From contig JACGCK010000114.1 in the NCBI GenBank assembly GCA_014925825.1, forward strand, positions 1-64,000: a stretch of DNA of 64,000 nucleotides, read 5' to 3'. The notes under the pieces were generated by a model. That model worked only from the letters and a program-made list of their open reading frames with translations, searched no databases and was not told the origin of the DNA. The first letter of the stretch is position 1. Each line of letters begins with the position of its first letter. The DNA is from Pholiota molesta (Eukaryota > Basidiomycota > Agaricomycetes > Agaricales > Strophariaceae). Below are positions 46,345 through 57,466 of the stretch, one piece after another. Both the position numbers and the translations under genes were made by a program.

Positions 46345-48389
46345 ATGGCAAACAAGAAGGCAAAGGCCGCGCAGAAACGGCAGGCTGCAGCTACCCCAGT
46401 TTCGCCCATAGTGCCCATGAACGGCAATGCCAGCAGGTAAGCATGTCTTGTTATTAAGGGAGCAGAAGTAGTTTGATCGAACACGCTGCGATTGTCAGCG
46501 AGCCAACGGCTTCAGGCTCGACAAGCCCGTTACCTGCATCACCCAGTCCAGCAGATCCTCCTTCACCTCCCCCGGTAGAACAGGAACCCGAAGACATCAT
46601 CAAACGGGCAGAGAAGGTGAAAGAGCAAGGAAACGTGGCATTCAAGGCTGGGAAGTATGGCGAAGCAGTGGATCTGTACACAAAAGCTATCGGTGCGTCA
46701 GACACATATCACTCGTCGAAATCTAATCGGATATGAATGGACTGCCGCAGAATTGAACCCCATGGAGGCCTCCTACTTGACGAATCGAGCAGCGTCCTAC
46801 ATGTCTTTGAAACGTTTCAGACCCGCGCTCGAAGACTGTCAAGTGGCCACCTCCCTCCAAGCCGCGTCGCCATCTCCCAAGACGCTCCTCCGCCTCGCGC
46901 GATGTCAGCTCGCCCTAGCATCGTCCACAGCGGCCGCGTCAACCATCCGCAACATCCTCGCGATCGAGCCCAAGAACGCACAGGCGCTTCTGCTGCGCGA
47001 TAAAGTGCAGCAGCTCGAGAACCATGTGAAGAACTTTGAGTCCGCACGGCAGAAGAAGGAGTGGGGTCTCGCGCGATTGGCGCTCGATAAATGCCTGCAG
47101 GCCATCGAGGGTGAGACACCGCCTGAGTGGCGTTTCTGGCGGGTGGAGCTGGAGCTGTGCAGAGGGAGCTGGGATGCTGCGAACATTGCCGCCAAGTGCG
47201 TACTTCTTTTCATGCTCTATCCTAAGACATTTGTTTATTCTCCTATAGTGATGCTCTGCGATTGAACCCCAACTCCCCAGACGCACTAGCATTGCGTGGC
47301 CTGGTGCTATTCTTGACCGGGCGCCTCCCAGCGGCGCTGCAGCATGTAACATCCGCATTGCGCCTTGATCCTGGCCATGAGCCCGCGCAGAAGTTGCGGA
47401 AACGTATAAAAGATGTGGAGAGGCTGAAAGAGGAGGGCAATGTCGCATTCAAGACCGGCAAACTCCAAGAGGCTTACGAAAAATACAGCGAATGCTTGGA
47501 GGTTTGTCTTCATGTTTATCTTTCAATTAGAATACATTTATTTATTGGGTGTGCTATACAGCGCATTGGTTCGTTGGAAGAAGAGGGCAAAGGTGGCCAA
47601 ATCCGAGCCACATTGTTGTCCAACCGCGCGACGACCCTTCTCAAGGTACGTAGCCCCACCATCTATAAATAACCCCACGCTCAGCCTCATAACACAGCTC
47701 GACCGCCAAGAAGACGCGCTCGCCGACACTGACATCTCGCTCGAGCTCGCGCCGAACTCCTTCAAAGCCCTGCGCACGCGCGCGCGCATCCAGCTGCACC
47801 TCGAGAAATACGACGCCTCCGTCGCGGACTTCAAGGCCGCGATCCAGCAGGCGCAGACGGAGAGCACCGCGACGGACGCCGAGGTGCGCGCGCTGCGCAA
47901 CGAGCTGAAGAAGGCGGAGGCCGCGCTGAAGCGGAGCAAGACGAAGGACTATTACAAGATCCTGGGCGTCGCGCGGGACTGCAATGAGGCGGATATCAAG
48001 AAGGCGTACAGGCGCGAGAGCTTGAAGCACCATCCTGATAAGGTACACTTGCTTCCCGGGTAGCTCCTTGCGCTACGAATAGTTGCTCATCGATATATTC
48101 CTTTTTTTTTTTTTAGGGCGGTGATGAAGAGAAGTTCAAGCTCGTCGTGGAAGCGAACGCCGTGCTCTCCGACCCGCGGAGGCGCGAGCGGTACGACCTG
48201 GGCGAGGACGAGGACGGCATGAATGAGGGCGGCGGCATGGGCGGCATGGGCGGGGGGTTCGGCGGCATGAGCCCCATGGACATGGAGGAGCTGTTCGCGT
48301 CCTTTGGCGGTGGCGGGGCGCGGTTCGGGGGTGGAGGAATGGGGGGCGGCGGTGCAAGGAGGGGGCATAGTCACGGGTTCGGATTTTGA
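46345..48389 (+). CDS. TPR and J-domain co-chaperone (DNAJC7/TPR2-like)
   Basis: Cytosolic co-chaperone linking Hsp90 and Hsp70: TPR units bind the EEVD tails and the J-domain stimulates Hsp70. It starts [20 protein letters not shown] (an upstream in-frame region lacks a better start). TPR series: [110 protein letters not shown] and [20 protein letters not shown]. The J-domain is [20 protein letters not shown], then [11 protein letters not shown] with HPD, split by an intron with a T10 polypyrimidine tract, then [20 protein letters not shown]. The C-terminus is Gly/Met-rich and ends in GHSHGFGF. It appears complete. Confidence 0.93.
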
Positions 48390-48684
48390 GTTACGTAGTA
48401 GTTGTCAATCCAGTTGTGCTTTTGCTTTTTTACTTTTATCATCGTACTTCTCCGTTCCTTTAAGTCTTTGCTTGCATTCGAAAGCTTTCGAGTTTACCGG
48501 CTTACCGTTTGCTTGAAATGGTTTCGACGGTAGACTTCACTTGAAAGTCCGCTGTGGGGGCGATTAAATATGTCTTAAACTCTGAATCTAAACCTATCTA
48601 ACCGTTCTCTCTTTTGAACACTAACTTCATCTTCAGTTGAGATCTTTCCAAACATCCGGCTGTCAACCTATCTGGTGGAGTAGG
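48390..48684. other. Spacer between co-chaperone and F-box paralogue C
   Basis: 3' UTR of the co-chaperone and promoter of the F-box pseudogene. No repeat seen. Confidence 0.4.
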
Positions 48685-48692
48685 TATATAAG
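48685..48692 (+). promoter_or_regulatory. TATATAAG element upstream of F-box paralogue C
   Basis: TATATAAG ends 6 nt before the ATG at 48699. That is too close for a conventional TATA-to-start distance if that ATG is used, so either it is not a core promoter or transcription starts inside the model's first intron. Confidence 0.35.
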
Positions 48693-49873
48693 TCTATCAT
48701 GGTGCGTTCCAGGTATCTCAGCATCTCTAAGCTAAATGCGGTCCCGACTCCCCACTTCAGACCGCTTTCGCCACTCGGTTTGAAACGGAGCTCCGCACGA
48801 ACTATGTTCCTTCCGGACAGGATAGATACGACATCGAAGACCTCCTTGTGCAGCCCCAGAAACGGCTCGCGGAGCTGAACCGCAAGATATCTGACATAGA
48901 ACAAGAACGATACATTCTAGCCGATGAGATACAGGAACACACCCGTTTGCTTGTGCCCTTCCGCCGCTATCCTGACGACATTCTGCGAGAGATATTCTTG
49001 GCTTGCGTTCCCGATAATCACAATGCAATCATGAGCCCCGAAGAGCCCCCTCTTTTGCTGGGCCGTGTGTGCAGCCGCTGGAGGTCTGTGGCGTATAGCA
49101 CGCCCCGTCTGTGGGCCACACTTCACATCCCAACCCCAGAACGCTTGTGTCAATACGCCCGTTCTGGTACCGAAAACGATTACGAAAAAAAGTTGCTTGC
49201 GCGCTACAACAACCGGATCGAGCAGCATATAATCGCTGTCAAGGATTGGCTTCTCCGCTCTGGGTCGTGCCCGCTTTCCATTTCGTTCCATCAGCCTGAA
49301 GTTCGCCAAAACCACAATTTTGAAACCTTCGACTGGAATCATTATTTCTCCATCATGGAATCCTTTTCACGCCGCTGGTATCGATTGGAATTATCCATAA
49401 CAACTGACCAGCTGTCTAGCCGTATGGCCGCTGTGCCCGCAACATCCGTCCCCCTTCTAAAGCATCTTCATCTACTATTCTTTTACGAGGGCTCTAAATC
49501 AGCCGAACGATGGGAAACCAGCGGGCTCATAAACTCGTCCCAGCTGCATACTTTGGATATCATCCACCTTCCCTTTCAGCCTACCAAGGTACCGGGCATG
49601 GACTGGTCCCACCTCTCCAATCTAAATCTAGTTGGTATGGGCCCGCATGGGCCCTTGCTGAGTCCTTGGCATCGAACTAACATCCAGGAGGCATATTACA
49701 TCCTTAGCAGATGTCCAAGACTTGTTCACTGCGTGCTGGACATCTTCGATGGTGGTCCAGAATCCATTTGCCCACCTGGCGTTATCTCCCTTCCGTTTCT
49801 CCAATCGATAACGATTTTCGAAGCGTATAAATGCGCTGGGTTGTCATTGCTATTCGAGTGCTTTGGCGATATC

Positions 49874-50864
49874 TAGTGATTGACACGGGTTTTCAAACCC
49901 GTGCGGGTTTGGGCCACGGGTTTGCCGGGTACGGGTTGGGGTCTGGCTTCCTCACCCAGCCTCAACCCGTACCCCCAGCCGCGGGTCGCGCGGGTGCGCG
50001 GCCGCCCGCGGCCGCCCAATGCCGTGCGATTCAGGCGGAGTTTGAAATCGAAATCAACGAACCAACTTCGTTGATTTCGATTTCTGACCACCTTTCTTCA
50101 CGGCCGCGTGCCCCTCCCCTTCAATAAGGGATGTGGGCCGGCTCTCGTGCTTCACGCAGAAGGAATTACGAACGCCCCAAGCGCCCCGTAGGTGCGAACG
50201 ACGGCCAGAGAGCACATCCCGACGGACAGGCGCGAGGACGACGTGCAGCACGAGGACAACGGACAGCACAAGGTCGATGACGGACAGCGCGTGGACGATG
50301 ACGGACAGCGCGTGGACGATGACGGACAGCGCGTGGACGATGACGGACAGCGCGTGGACCACGGAGAGCGCGAGGACTCCAGCGCACCCGACGCTGACAC
50401 GGACACGCACACACTGCATCCACCCGAACACACTGTGACGGGCGATGGATGATGACAACGCGGGCGGCGGCAATGACGGACAACGAGGCGACCACGGAGG
50501 ACGATGCCGATGGCGGAGGACGACGGCGATGGCAGATGAGGGGGGGAGTATGGATGACGATGCGGATGACGCGGAGAACGGAGGCCGACTCGACACCGCG
50601 TCTGAGCACACCGACGCAGGCGCACAGGCACCCCGACCGTCTGCATGCACAATGAGTGCTGCAATCGCAGCCTCTGCGGCATGCAGACGCTTGGAGATGC
50701 TTACCCGTGGTACTAACCCACGTGGGTTTTTAGACCCTCAAAAGCGGTCGAACCCGCTACCCAAACCCGCCGAAACCCCTACCCACACTCGCGGGTACGG
50801 GTTTTCGCGGGTATGGGTACGGGTCGGCCTCATGGTACCCATGGGTTACCCGTGTCATTCACTA
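49874..50864. mobile_element. 991-bp non-autonomous hAT-like transposon
   Basis: The ends are inverted: TAGTGATTGACACGGGT on the left, and TAGTGAATGACACGGGT on the complement of the right. An exact 8-bp target duplication GCGATATC flanks it (49866-49873 and 50865-50872). TAGTG ends and an 8-bp duplication are hallmarks of the hAT superfamily. Many CGGGT/ACGGGT motifs cluster near both ends, as expected for sub-terminal binding sites. It carries no transposase, only a GC-rich core with a 21-bp minisatellite, so it depends on a transposase elsewhere. Confidence 0.9.
50276..50359 (+). repeat. 21-bp minisatellite, four exact copies
   Basis: Unit GATGACGGACAGCGCGTGGA plus C, repeated four times head to tail inside the hAT-like element, with a degenerate extra unit upstream. 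Confidence 0.9.
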
Positions 50865-51436
50865 GCGATATCACTGCTCTCCGGGCCATATCCTATGAGA
50901 GCAGATTATCTCCGTCGAGTAATCGACAATCACCTTTGATCACTCTTCTTGCTCGCACCAACTATCAGATAACTAGTCTATCCATTTCTCTCATCTGTTA
51001 CACCCTCGTCGACCTTTGCGCCATATTTACGCTTGTCCCAAACTTAACGCATCTCACCGACGAGGTCAACCCCATTTCAGGTGCATATTTGTGGGAAAAT
51101 CTTGTCCCCTCTTCTTTCAATGTCGAGCGGGCATGCCTTAACTTGTTGGCCTCACTTAACGGACAAATATACTGCCCGCGACTGCAAGTGGTGGAGCTCA
51201 AGCAGAAACGTAATTCCAAGCTCTGCGATGAACATATCATCTCTTTTCTTCGACGAAGAATGGATATCAGCAAGTCCCCAACTGCGTGCGTCGCACCCCT
51301 TCGTGAATTTCGCGCCGAATTCCAGCAGCCGATGGAGGAGATTCGAGCTCAGCTCTCGGAGTATGTCGAAAACGGATTCTTGACGTTGTCAAGAATCCGA
51401 TATCCGTTTCCCGAGGTATTCCAGCGTGATACATAA

Positions 51437-51638
51437 CCGAGTTCACCTGACAGAAATCTTTCCTTCGCAATACCGCGGCCACGCTCGTACCGGACTTGTG
51501 GAAAGGGAAGGAGGATCAGGGTTCATGCAGGCTATGCCTATTCTATGCTCTAGGTACTATTGAGCTTTCTTTGAATAGTTTAAAATCTCCTCGCAGTCAA
51601 AATACTGTAAGTACTACTCTATACCATCGGTGGCGATG
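51437..51638. other. Spacer between F-box C and DUF6533-like remnant
   Basis: Convergent 3' ends; nothing seen. Confidence 0.35.
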
Positions 51639-52560
51639 TCAAATAGAAGACGCTGTGATTGAAGCGGGCGTCGTAAGAAATTCTGCTTCTATGAAATCAT
51701 CCACATATTGCTCATCAAATTGCGAAAACGTAGAGGGGACTTCATTCATTTCTTCACGCATGAACGTCGTTCTTCGGAGATTCAGCAACAATCTGGTTAA
51801 TGGCGGGATGAGTGATGGCTCAGATGGACATGACATTCCAATAGCCTATGATATTATTAATGCTTACCTCGAGCAAATCGTAACTTGGAGACTTTTGAGG
51901 AGACCAACAGCTATGGAAGTCGCTGGCGGATACAGGATCCATACGAGGAAATTGGCAATGGCTACGGCTGTTGCATGTAATGTCATCACACAGTCATAGG
52001 ACGTCTGAATTTTGAAACTTACATAGAATCACTGATGGTAGGTAGATGCAATTGGGTTGGCTTCTGAATTGTAGAAATTAGAATCCTGGAGGACTAACAA
52101 TTGAAATAACATCAAGGGACATGATTCCCAACTGATAACCTTTACAGCTAGAGGAAAATTGCCCAGCGGCTCTTTCTGATGGCAGAAAGCACACTTACAA
52201 CTAGTGAAATTCGATTAGTCTATTGGGAGCGTATTAACCATCAAATCACCCACATACCTCTGGGGACGGTGATCGTACAAACAGGGCTATTGATGGCATT
52301 CGAAGTAAGTGAAGGTTATGCAGAGGCAACAAAAGAAAAATGTGTATGTGTGTGCCTCTTACAGTAGAGATCAAAAGCAAGTCCGATAGGAGGTATGTAC
52401 CGGTTCTATGAGCAATGGAATTGTGGTTGATAATAGCCGATATGTATAGGTTAATAATATACGTACCAGAAAGAATAGCCATGTACCTAGAAAATAAATG
52501 CAGGATTTGAGCCAGATACACGGCGCAGTAATCTCCTGTCCAGGGCCCCATCTACTCTAC
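51639..52560 (-). pseudogene. DUF6533-like membrane protein, partial or decayed copy
   Basis: Only the 3' end is clear. One exon ends at 51868 with AVAIANFLVWILYPPATSIA and GLLKSLQVTICS, spliced through an AG|A split Arg codon to the last exon 51639-51792 (LLLNLRRTTFMREEMNEVPS, ending ITASSI-stop). This matches the 3' end of the gene at 30130-31244, including the intron position. Upstream to about 52560 there are hydrophobic fragments but no consistent chain of exons and several stops, so the 5' part seems decayed. It could still be a gene with exons I failed to connect. Confidence 0.45.
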
Positions 52561-52856
52561 TTCCGTGAGTGTTACAAAAGGCAGAGGAAGCAGGTTTTCG
52601 GTGTTTCTTTTCTATCAGACAGCACGGAATTGAGACTGGCGTTATATTAATGTATTGCGTACGCCGACTTCAGGAGTTCGCCCACCAACTCTTGTGATCA
52701 TCAACCATATATAAATTGAAAACTATGTATAGAATCGATGTATAAAATCGCGTGCATCGTTGATAAGTCAAAGAGAGCTGAGATCGGATGATAGGACCAT
52801 CTACGGAGTCGATATAGTGCTGATCCCACCATCGTCGTTCGTCAGAGGTAATTTAA
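52561..52856. other. Spacer
   Basis: No gene or repeat seen. Confidence 0.35.
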
Positions 52857-54118
52857 TTAAACACATGAGTATAGAAAGAGGATATAATCTTCCATCCTAC
52901 TCGTTGGTCTCAAGGGCAACCCACTCTCGGTGTAAATCGCATCTATCGTTTTCATCTGCGCAATGCTACCTTCGCTTTCGATCCACCAAACCGGATGCCT
53001 GCCTCTGAGTTTGTCCACAAATGCCTCCATCTGATACCGGTAAGTCGACCAAAAAGCTTCGCCTCGGTCCTTCCACAACGGGCCACCTTTGTAGACGCGC
53101 TCGTACGTAGTCTCGCCTGTCTCCTTGATGGTTGTGGCGAGGTAATGATACGCATGTGGCAGAACGGCGTTGTAGAAATAGATCTCCGCGAGATCCGTCT
53201 CGACGCGAATGGACGGGAGTTCCCACAGGCGGGGAATGAAGCCATAGGCAGGACGACGTGCCATATCAGTGTAGATTGTGCTACAGATGCTGCTCTGGTC
53301 GGCGTGTTTTTCGATGTTTGGCAGCTTGAATCTCATCGTCGCCAGCATCGAGCTGTCCACTCGTGGATCCTCGGAGGGCGTAGCGGCCGCGTGAAGGACG
53401 TCGGGGGTAGCTGAATGTAATACGAATCGGGTCAAGTTGAGAGCGGCGGGCATGTTCATGAGACTGCCGCCAGATAGATCATACCTCCAGTGAACATCAT
53501 CCGGAGGAAGAGGCGGCGATGATGCCATTGCAGCATCGATCTTGGTGATCGCCCCGAACATTTTGCTGTCCAGGATTTCTCGAAAGCGGTGCGCGGCGGG
53601 GTGGAATTGCCAGGCAGATGACTCCATAAGAACCTTACTGCATGTTTCTGATTTTCTCACCAACGTCTCTGCCTCCTTCGCATTGGAGGCCAGAGGTGTC
53701 TCCACTAATACGTGTTTGCCGGTGCTGAGCGCCTTGTACGCCCATTCGAAGTGGAGGGCAGTCGGGAGAGCGATGTAGACGAAGTTGATATGTGGATCAG
53801 CAAGGAGGTCCTCGTACGAGTCGTATGATTTCGTGAAGTTGTATTTGGAAGCGAGGGAAGAAGCTATAGATGCATCGTGGGATGCTATAGCATGGAGAAT
53901 TACATCTGAGTGGGTCTCCGCAGGCCTGATGACTACATAGTCCTTTCAGTGCCGTAGAGCGTCGAAGATTTTTTATCCCACTTACCTACCGCCGGATCTA
54001 TGTCTCTGAACGATAAGACACCCAATTTCAGGGCGTGTTCTGTTTTCTTGGGTGCGGGGTGTCGCCGAGCATTGATATAATCCAAGGTAGACGCGTACGC
54101 TTGTAAGAGGTGGGCCAT
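52857..54118 (-). CDS. Gfo/Idh/MocA-family oxidoreductase lacking the usual catalytic Lys
   Basis: NAD(P)-dependent dehydrogenase, closest in style to fungal D-xylose dehydrogenase/dihydrodiol dehydrogenase-like proteins. Two exons joined through DIDPAV|VIRPAETH. The Rossmann part reads LGVLSFRDIDPAV, ILHAIASHDASIASSLASKY, YDSYEDLLADPHINFVYIAL and PTALHFEWAYKALSTGKHVL. Where the family normally has E-K-P, this protein has VETPLASNAKEAE: the Lys thought to assist hydride transfer is Thr. The C-terminal domain (FREILDSKMFGAITKIDAAM, DDVHWRYDLSGGSLMNMPAA) is otherwise complete. No signal peptide. It is either inactive, changed in mechanism, or carries a point mutation. Confidence 0.85.
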
Positions 54119-55100
54119 ATGGCTGAAGTTTAAGTGACTGAGGAGGCTCGATTCACATTATATTACATGCCACTGACGCTGAACCATCATGATGTCACCG
54201 TCCATAGGAGTGTAATCGAGTTTGCTTCCGGGGCGAACTTCGAATATTCAAGATGCCTAGTTTGTGCCTAGTGCAATATTCGCCCTGCGACTCTGAATCT
54301 TGGCTTGATCCAAACTTCTTCTGAACTGTCAGATCAGTTATTTCCGAAGGTTCTGCCTGGGTTCAGCTTAGGTTCAGCTTGGGTTCAGCATTAATAATGT
54401 CTGTCGGGTCTGTGAGTGCTGCTTTAAAACATGATCTTCACGGATTTCACAAACATCAATTTCCACTATTCCATGTCCTTTTGATCTCGAAGCAGAGTGA
54501 ATAACGATTGCAATAACGATAGGACAAGTAATATCTGCTCAGCTGGAAGTTGGTTGAATGCAAGACGTTTGCCAGCGAAGCGTCGGCCCGGATAGGACCC
54601 ACACGTGGGGGAATGTTAGGGCAGGCATTTTTGGCGCTGAGAAAAGTTTGGCGTTCAATGTTCCTTTTCTTGTAGCCATTCCATGCCAATTCCATGCTCA
54701 TCTATTTCTATTGTTTATTCCATGCCCGGCGCGTCTCCAACGTTCGACAGTCGAATGCGCATGATTGGAGCTCCAAAGCTTCATATTTCTTGATCAAGCT
54801 GACCCAATTTTCCTGGAGGCGGGCTGTCATTACGAAGGAACATTGCACTGCGAAACCGCTTGAGGATGAATTCTAACACTTCTGTTGTTCGTCCTTTGTT
54901 TTTCTGGTTCCAACACTTTGAACTACCTGCAAGTGTATCCGGACTTTTAAGAAGTCTTCTCTTCAGACTGTGAACCCCATGCATCGGGCCGCAAGGAATT
55001 CTCTGACACGTCTTCCTGGAGTTTATCTATTATTGCATGATTTTCGTCCCACAATCCTTCCGACCATATGTACGACTCACGTCATTGATAACAGCTTTCA
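54119..55100. other. Spacer between divergent genes
   Basis: About 1 kb shared upstream region of the oxidoreductase (-) and S28 peptidase (+). Contains a small 11-bp tandem at 54359-54389; no gene supported. Confidence 0.45.
54359..54389 (+). repeat. 11-bp tandem GGTTCAGCTTG, three copies
   Basis: Three adjacent near-identical units. Confidence 0.7.
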
Positions 55101-55106
55101 TATATA
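55101..55106 (+). promoter_or_regulatory. TATA-like box of S28 peptidase gene
   Basis: TATATA, 47 nt upstream of the ATG at 55153. Confidence 0.45.
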
Positions 55107-55152
55107 GGTTCAACTCTTGCCAACTACCCCGCATCTTTCTTTGCGAATTGCG

Positions 55153-57466
55153 ATGATGTTCAAGTTGCTCCCATTATTGTCGTGTCTTATCGGTACAAGT
55201 TTCTTTGTTCATGCTTCGCAAGTACCATTGCAACTTTTCAGGGCCCCAAAGCTAGGAGTGCGCGAGGATTTGACAGAGCCTCAGCTGGTTGATAGGGATA
55301 ATCTACTTACTAGCAACACAGCGATGTTTATAAACGTATGTTTTGCGTTTCCTTTTCGCGCGCAGTTGAAGAGCTGTCGCCCAATTAATCCCAGATCCCC
55401 ATCGATCATTTTAACCATAAAACGACGGATTCCTTTCAAAACAGGTACTGGATCAACGCGACATATTGGGAACTTGGAGGACCTGTATTCTGTGAGTATT
55501 GCAATACCTCACCAATATGTTCGATTGTTAAACACAGAGTCATCCAGTGTTCGATTCAGGAGAACAAAACGCGGAACCTCTCCTCCCATATTATCTTCAA
55601 GTATGTTTTTGTAGTACGGACTGTCAGCTGCGCTGGCTCATAGAGGATGAACGCAGGAATATCATGGCTTGTCTGCTACAATGCGTTTGGCGAAACGATA
55701 CAACGGCCTTGCGATCCTTTGGGAACATCGATTCTACGGAGCTTCTCTTCCGTTTCCCGTAAACGTCAGTCCCTTCAGAATCCTTGCTATCATGGCTAGC
55801 GATTCTAAATCATGACGATTATCACTCAATAGGCAAATACAACGGCGGACCAATGGCAGTTTCTGACCACAGAGCAAGCTCTTGAAGACATCGTTTTCTT
55901 CTCCAATTCGTTCCCACATCCATCCTCCAACCCGCTTCCAAACCATTCTACTTCCAGCGCGTCTGATCCACTCCAGGCGTTTCCCGTGCACCCCAGCACG
56001 ACGCCGTGGGTCATGCTCGGCGGCTCGTACCCGGGCATTCGCTCCGCGCTGATGCGCATCCGGAATCCTGAGGTGATATTCGCTTCGTGGGCATCTTCCG
56101 CTCCTGTCGAAGCGCAGGTCGATATGTCAAGTTATTACAAGGCGGCTGAGCGCAGCCTGACAAGAAATTGTTCGGCCGATTGGGTTGCAATTACAAAGTA
56201 AGTACATCGCATCTCAAGCTCGGACGCGGCGTCTGCTTAACATTTTCTTCGTCTTCGCCTTGTTTCCAGATATGTTGATGATACATTGAATGGGAGTGAT
56301 GAGACCGCATTCGTGAACCTCAAGTTCGATCTTCTCAAAGCGCGTTTGAGCGGCCCAGGGGGTAATACAACTGGCGCGGACGGCTTAACCATGGACCAGG
56401 CCAATAAAACGAGTAACGTCGACGCAGCCTCGATCCTCATGGATCCCCTTGATTTCTATCAGGTGAGTCTTTGCCTAGATTCTCCTATTCTGCCGGGGCA
56501 CCCGAAATTTGAATGACGAACATAATATTTATTTAGTATTACGGATTCGAAGCTTCACTGTTGCCTTTTTGCAACATCCTCGAGACACAAAATAGTACCG
56601 CCGCTCCAGTGGAGGCAGGTGTCGTGACGCAGCTTGGTATAGACGTCGGCCTCAAGTCTTTCTTGACCGCGCTTGCCGAAGTGGACTATGATGCGATCCC
56701 GGGAAATGCGGACGATCCAGTACAAGACCGTTCGTGGATGTGGCAATATTGTTCAGAATACGGTCCGTATTTCCACGCTGTCGTTTGACTCGGTGGAGAT
56801 TAATACTAAAACAAGAAAATTATTGAATAGGCTATTACCAACGAGGCGACCCAGCCAATCCATTGTCTATCGAAACCTCCTTTATTTCGCTGGAACTGTT
56901 CCAACAGCAGTGCAACGACGCGTTTCCGAAAGGCCTACCGTCTTCACCTCAGGTTGGTAACGTGAACAAATACGGCGGATGGAACATGAGTCCGTCAAAC
57001 GTCATGTTTTCGAATGGAGAATGTGTGTGCGGCCGTCGTGTTCTTATTCTGCCTTCTCGTTTCTAACGAACACCATATTTCTTACCTCGTTCAGTTGACC
57101 CATGGCGAACCATGGGGCTGGCATCAATTGAATCCAACGCCCCACAACGTGTGCCCTCAGTATCTGTACCAGCGTAAGTCTATTCCGACACACACAGACT
57201 GCTTCGCTCGTTTGGCAAAAAAAAGACTTAATTTACCTGTCAGATGTAACACGAGCAACGGCACGACGCCCAAATCTTTCTTTGGCATCACCTACGACGG
57301 GATGGTCCATGTATCGGACATGCGCGTACTCCTCACGCCGGATGCGAACCACAGCGACTTCAAGACGGTCGGTTTCTACAGCCCCATATCGCAGCAGCCG
57401 TTCTACGCTGGCCTCGGGCTCTTCCAGTTGGCGTTGGACGAGTGGCTTCCCTGCTTCGGGAAATAA
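55153..57466 (+). CDS. Secreted serine peptidase, family S28 (prolyl carboxypeptidase type)
   Basis: Extracellular or vacuolar proline-specific exopeptidase that would help break down proteins outside the cell. Signal peptide MMFKLLPLLSCLIGTSFFVH. The spliced exons read IPIDHFNHKTTDSFQNRYW, ATYWELGGPVF, VFDSGEQNAEPLLPYYLQ and EYHGLSATMRLAKRYNGLAI. ILWEHRFYGASLPFPVN follows, then WVMLGGSYPGIRSALMRIRN with the catalytic Ser in GGSYPG. Then NPEVIFASWASSAPVEAQ, and a mid region with N-glycosylation sites. FSNGEFDPWRTMG carries the catalytic Asp (completed across an intron at GAA T|TT) and MVHVSDMRVLLTPDANHSDF the catalytic His. It ends LALDEWLPCFGK-stop. All three catalytic residues are present. 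Confidence 0.92.

Larger units (their letters stand above)
48699..51436 (+). pseudogene. F-box protein, paralogue C, split by a hAT-like element
   Basis: Third member of the F-box family, with the same layout: ATG-only exon 48699-48701, 59-nt intron (GTGCGT...CTTCAG), then coding from 48761. Coiled coil QPQKRLAELNRKISDIEQER; F-box-like YPDDILREIFLACVP; GRVCSRWRSVAYSTPRLWAT; leucine-rich tail with CYTLVDLCAIFTLVPNLTHL and YCPRLQVVELK. At 49873 the frame meets the first bases of a 991-bp transposon and stops (TAG) after 372 residues; coding resumes at 50873 and runs to 51436. Ignoring the element and one 8-bp target copy, the two parts are in frame (559 codons), similar to paralogues A and B, and no other lesion is seen, so the insertion looks recent. 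The truncated product keeps the F-box but loses the second half of the target-binding region. Confidence 0.88.

Noticed and set aside
50133..50682. Overlapping ORFs inside the hAT-like element as a transposase
   Set aside because: They are repeat-derived (Asp/Gly/Gln or Arg/Ser/His low complexity) in several frames; none has hAT dimerisation or catalytic motifs.
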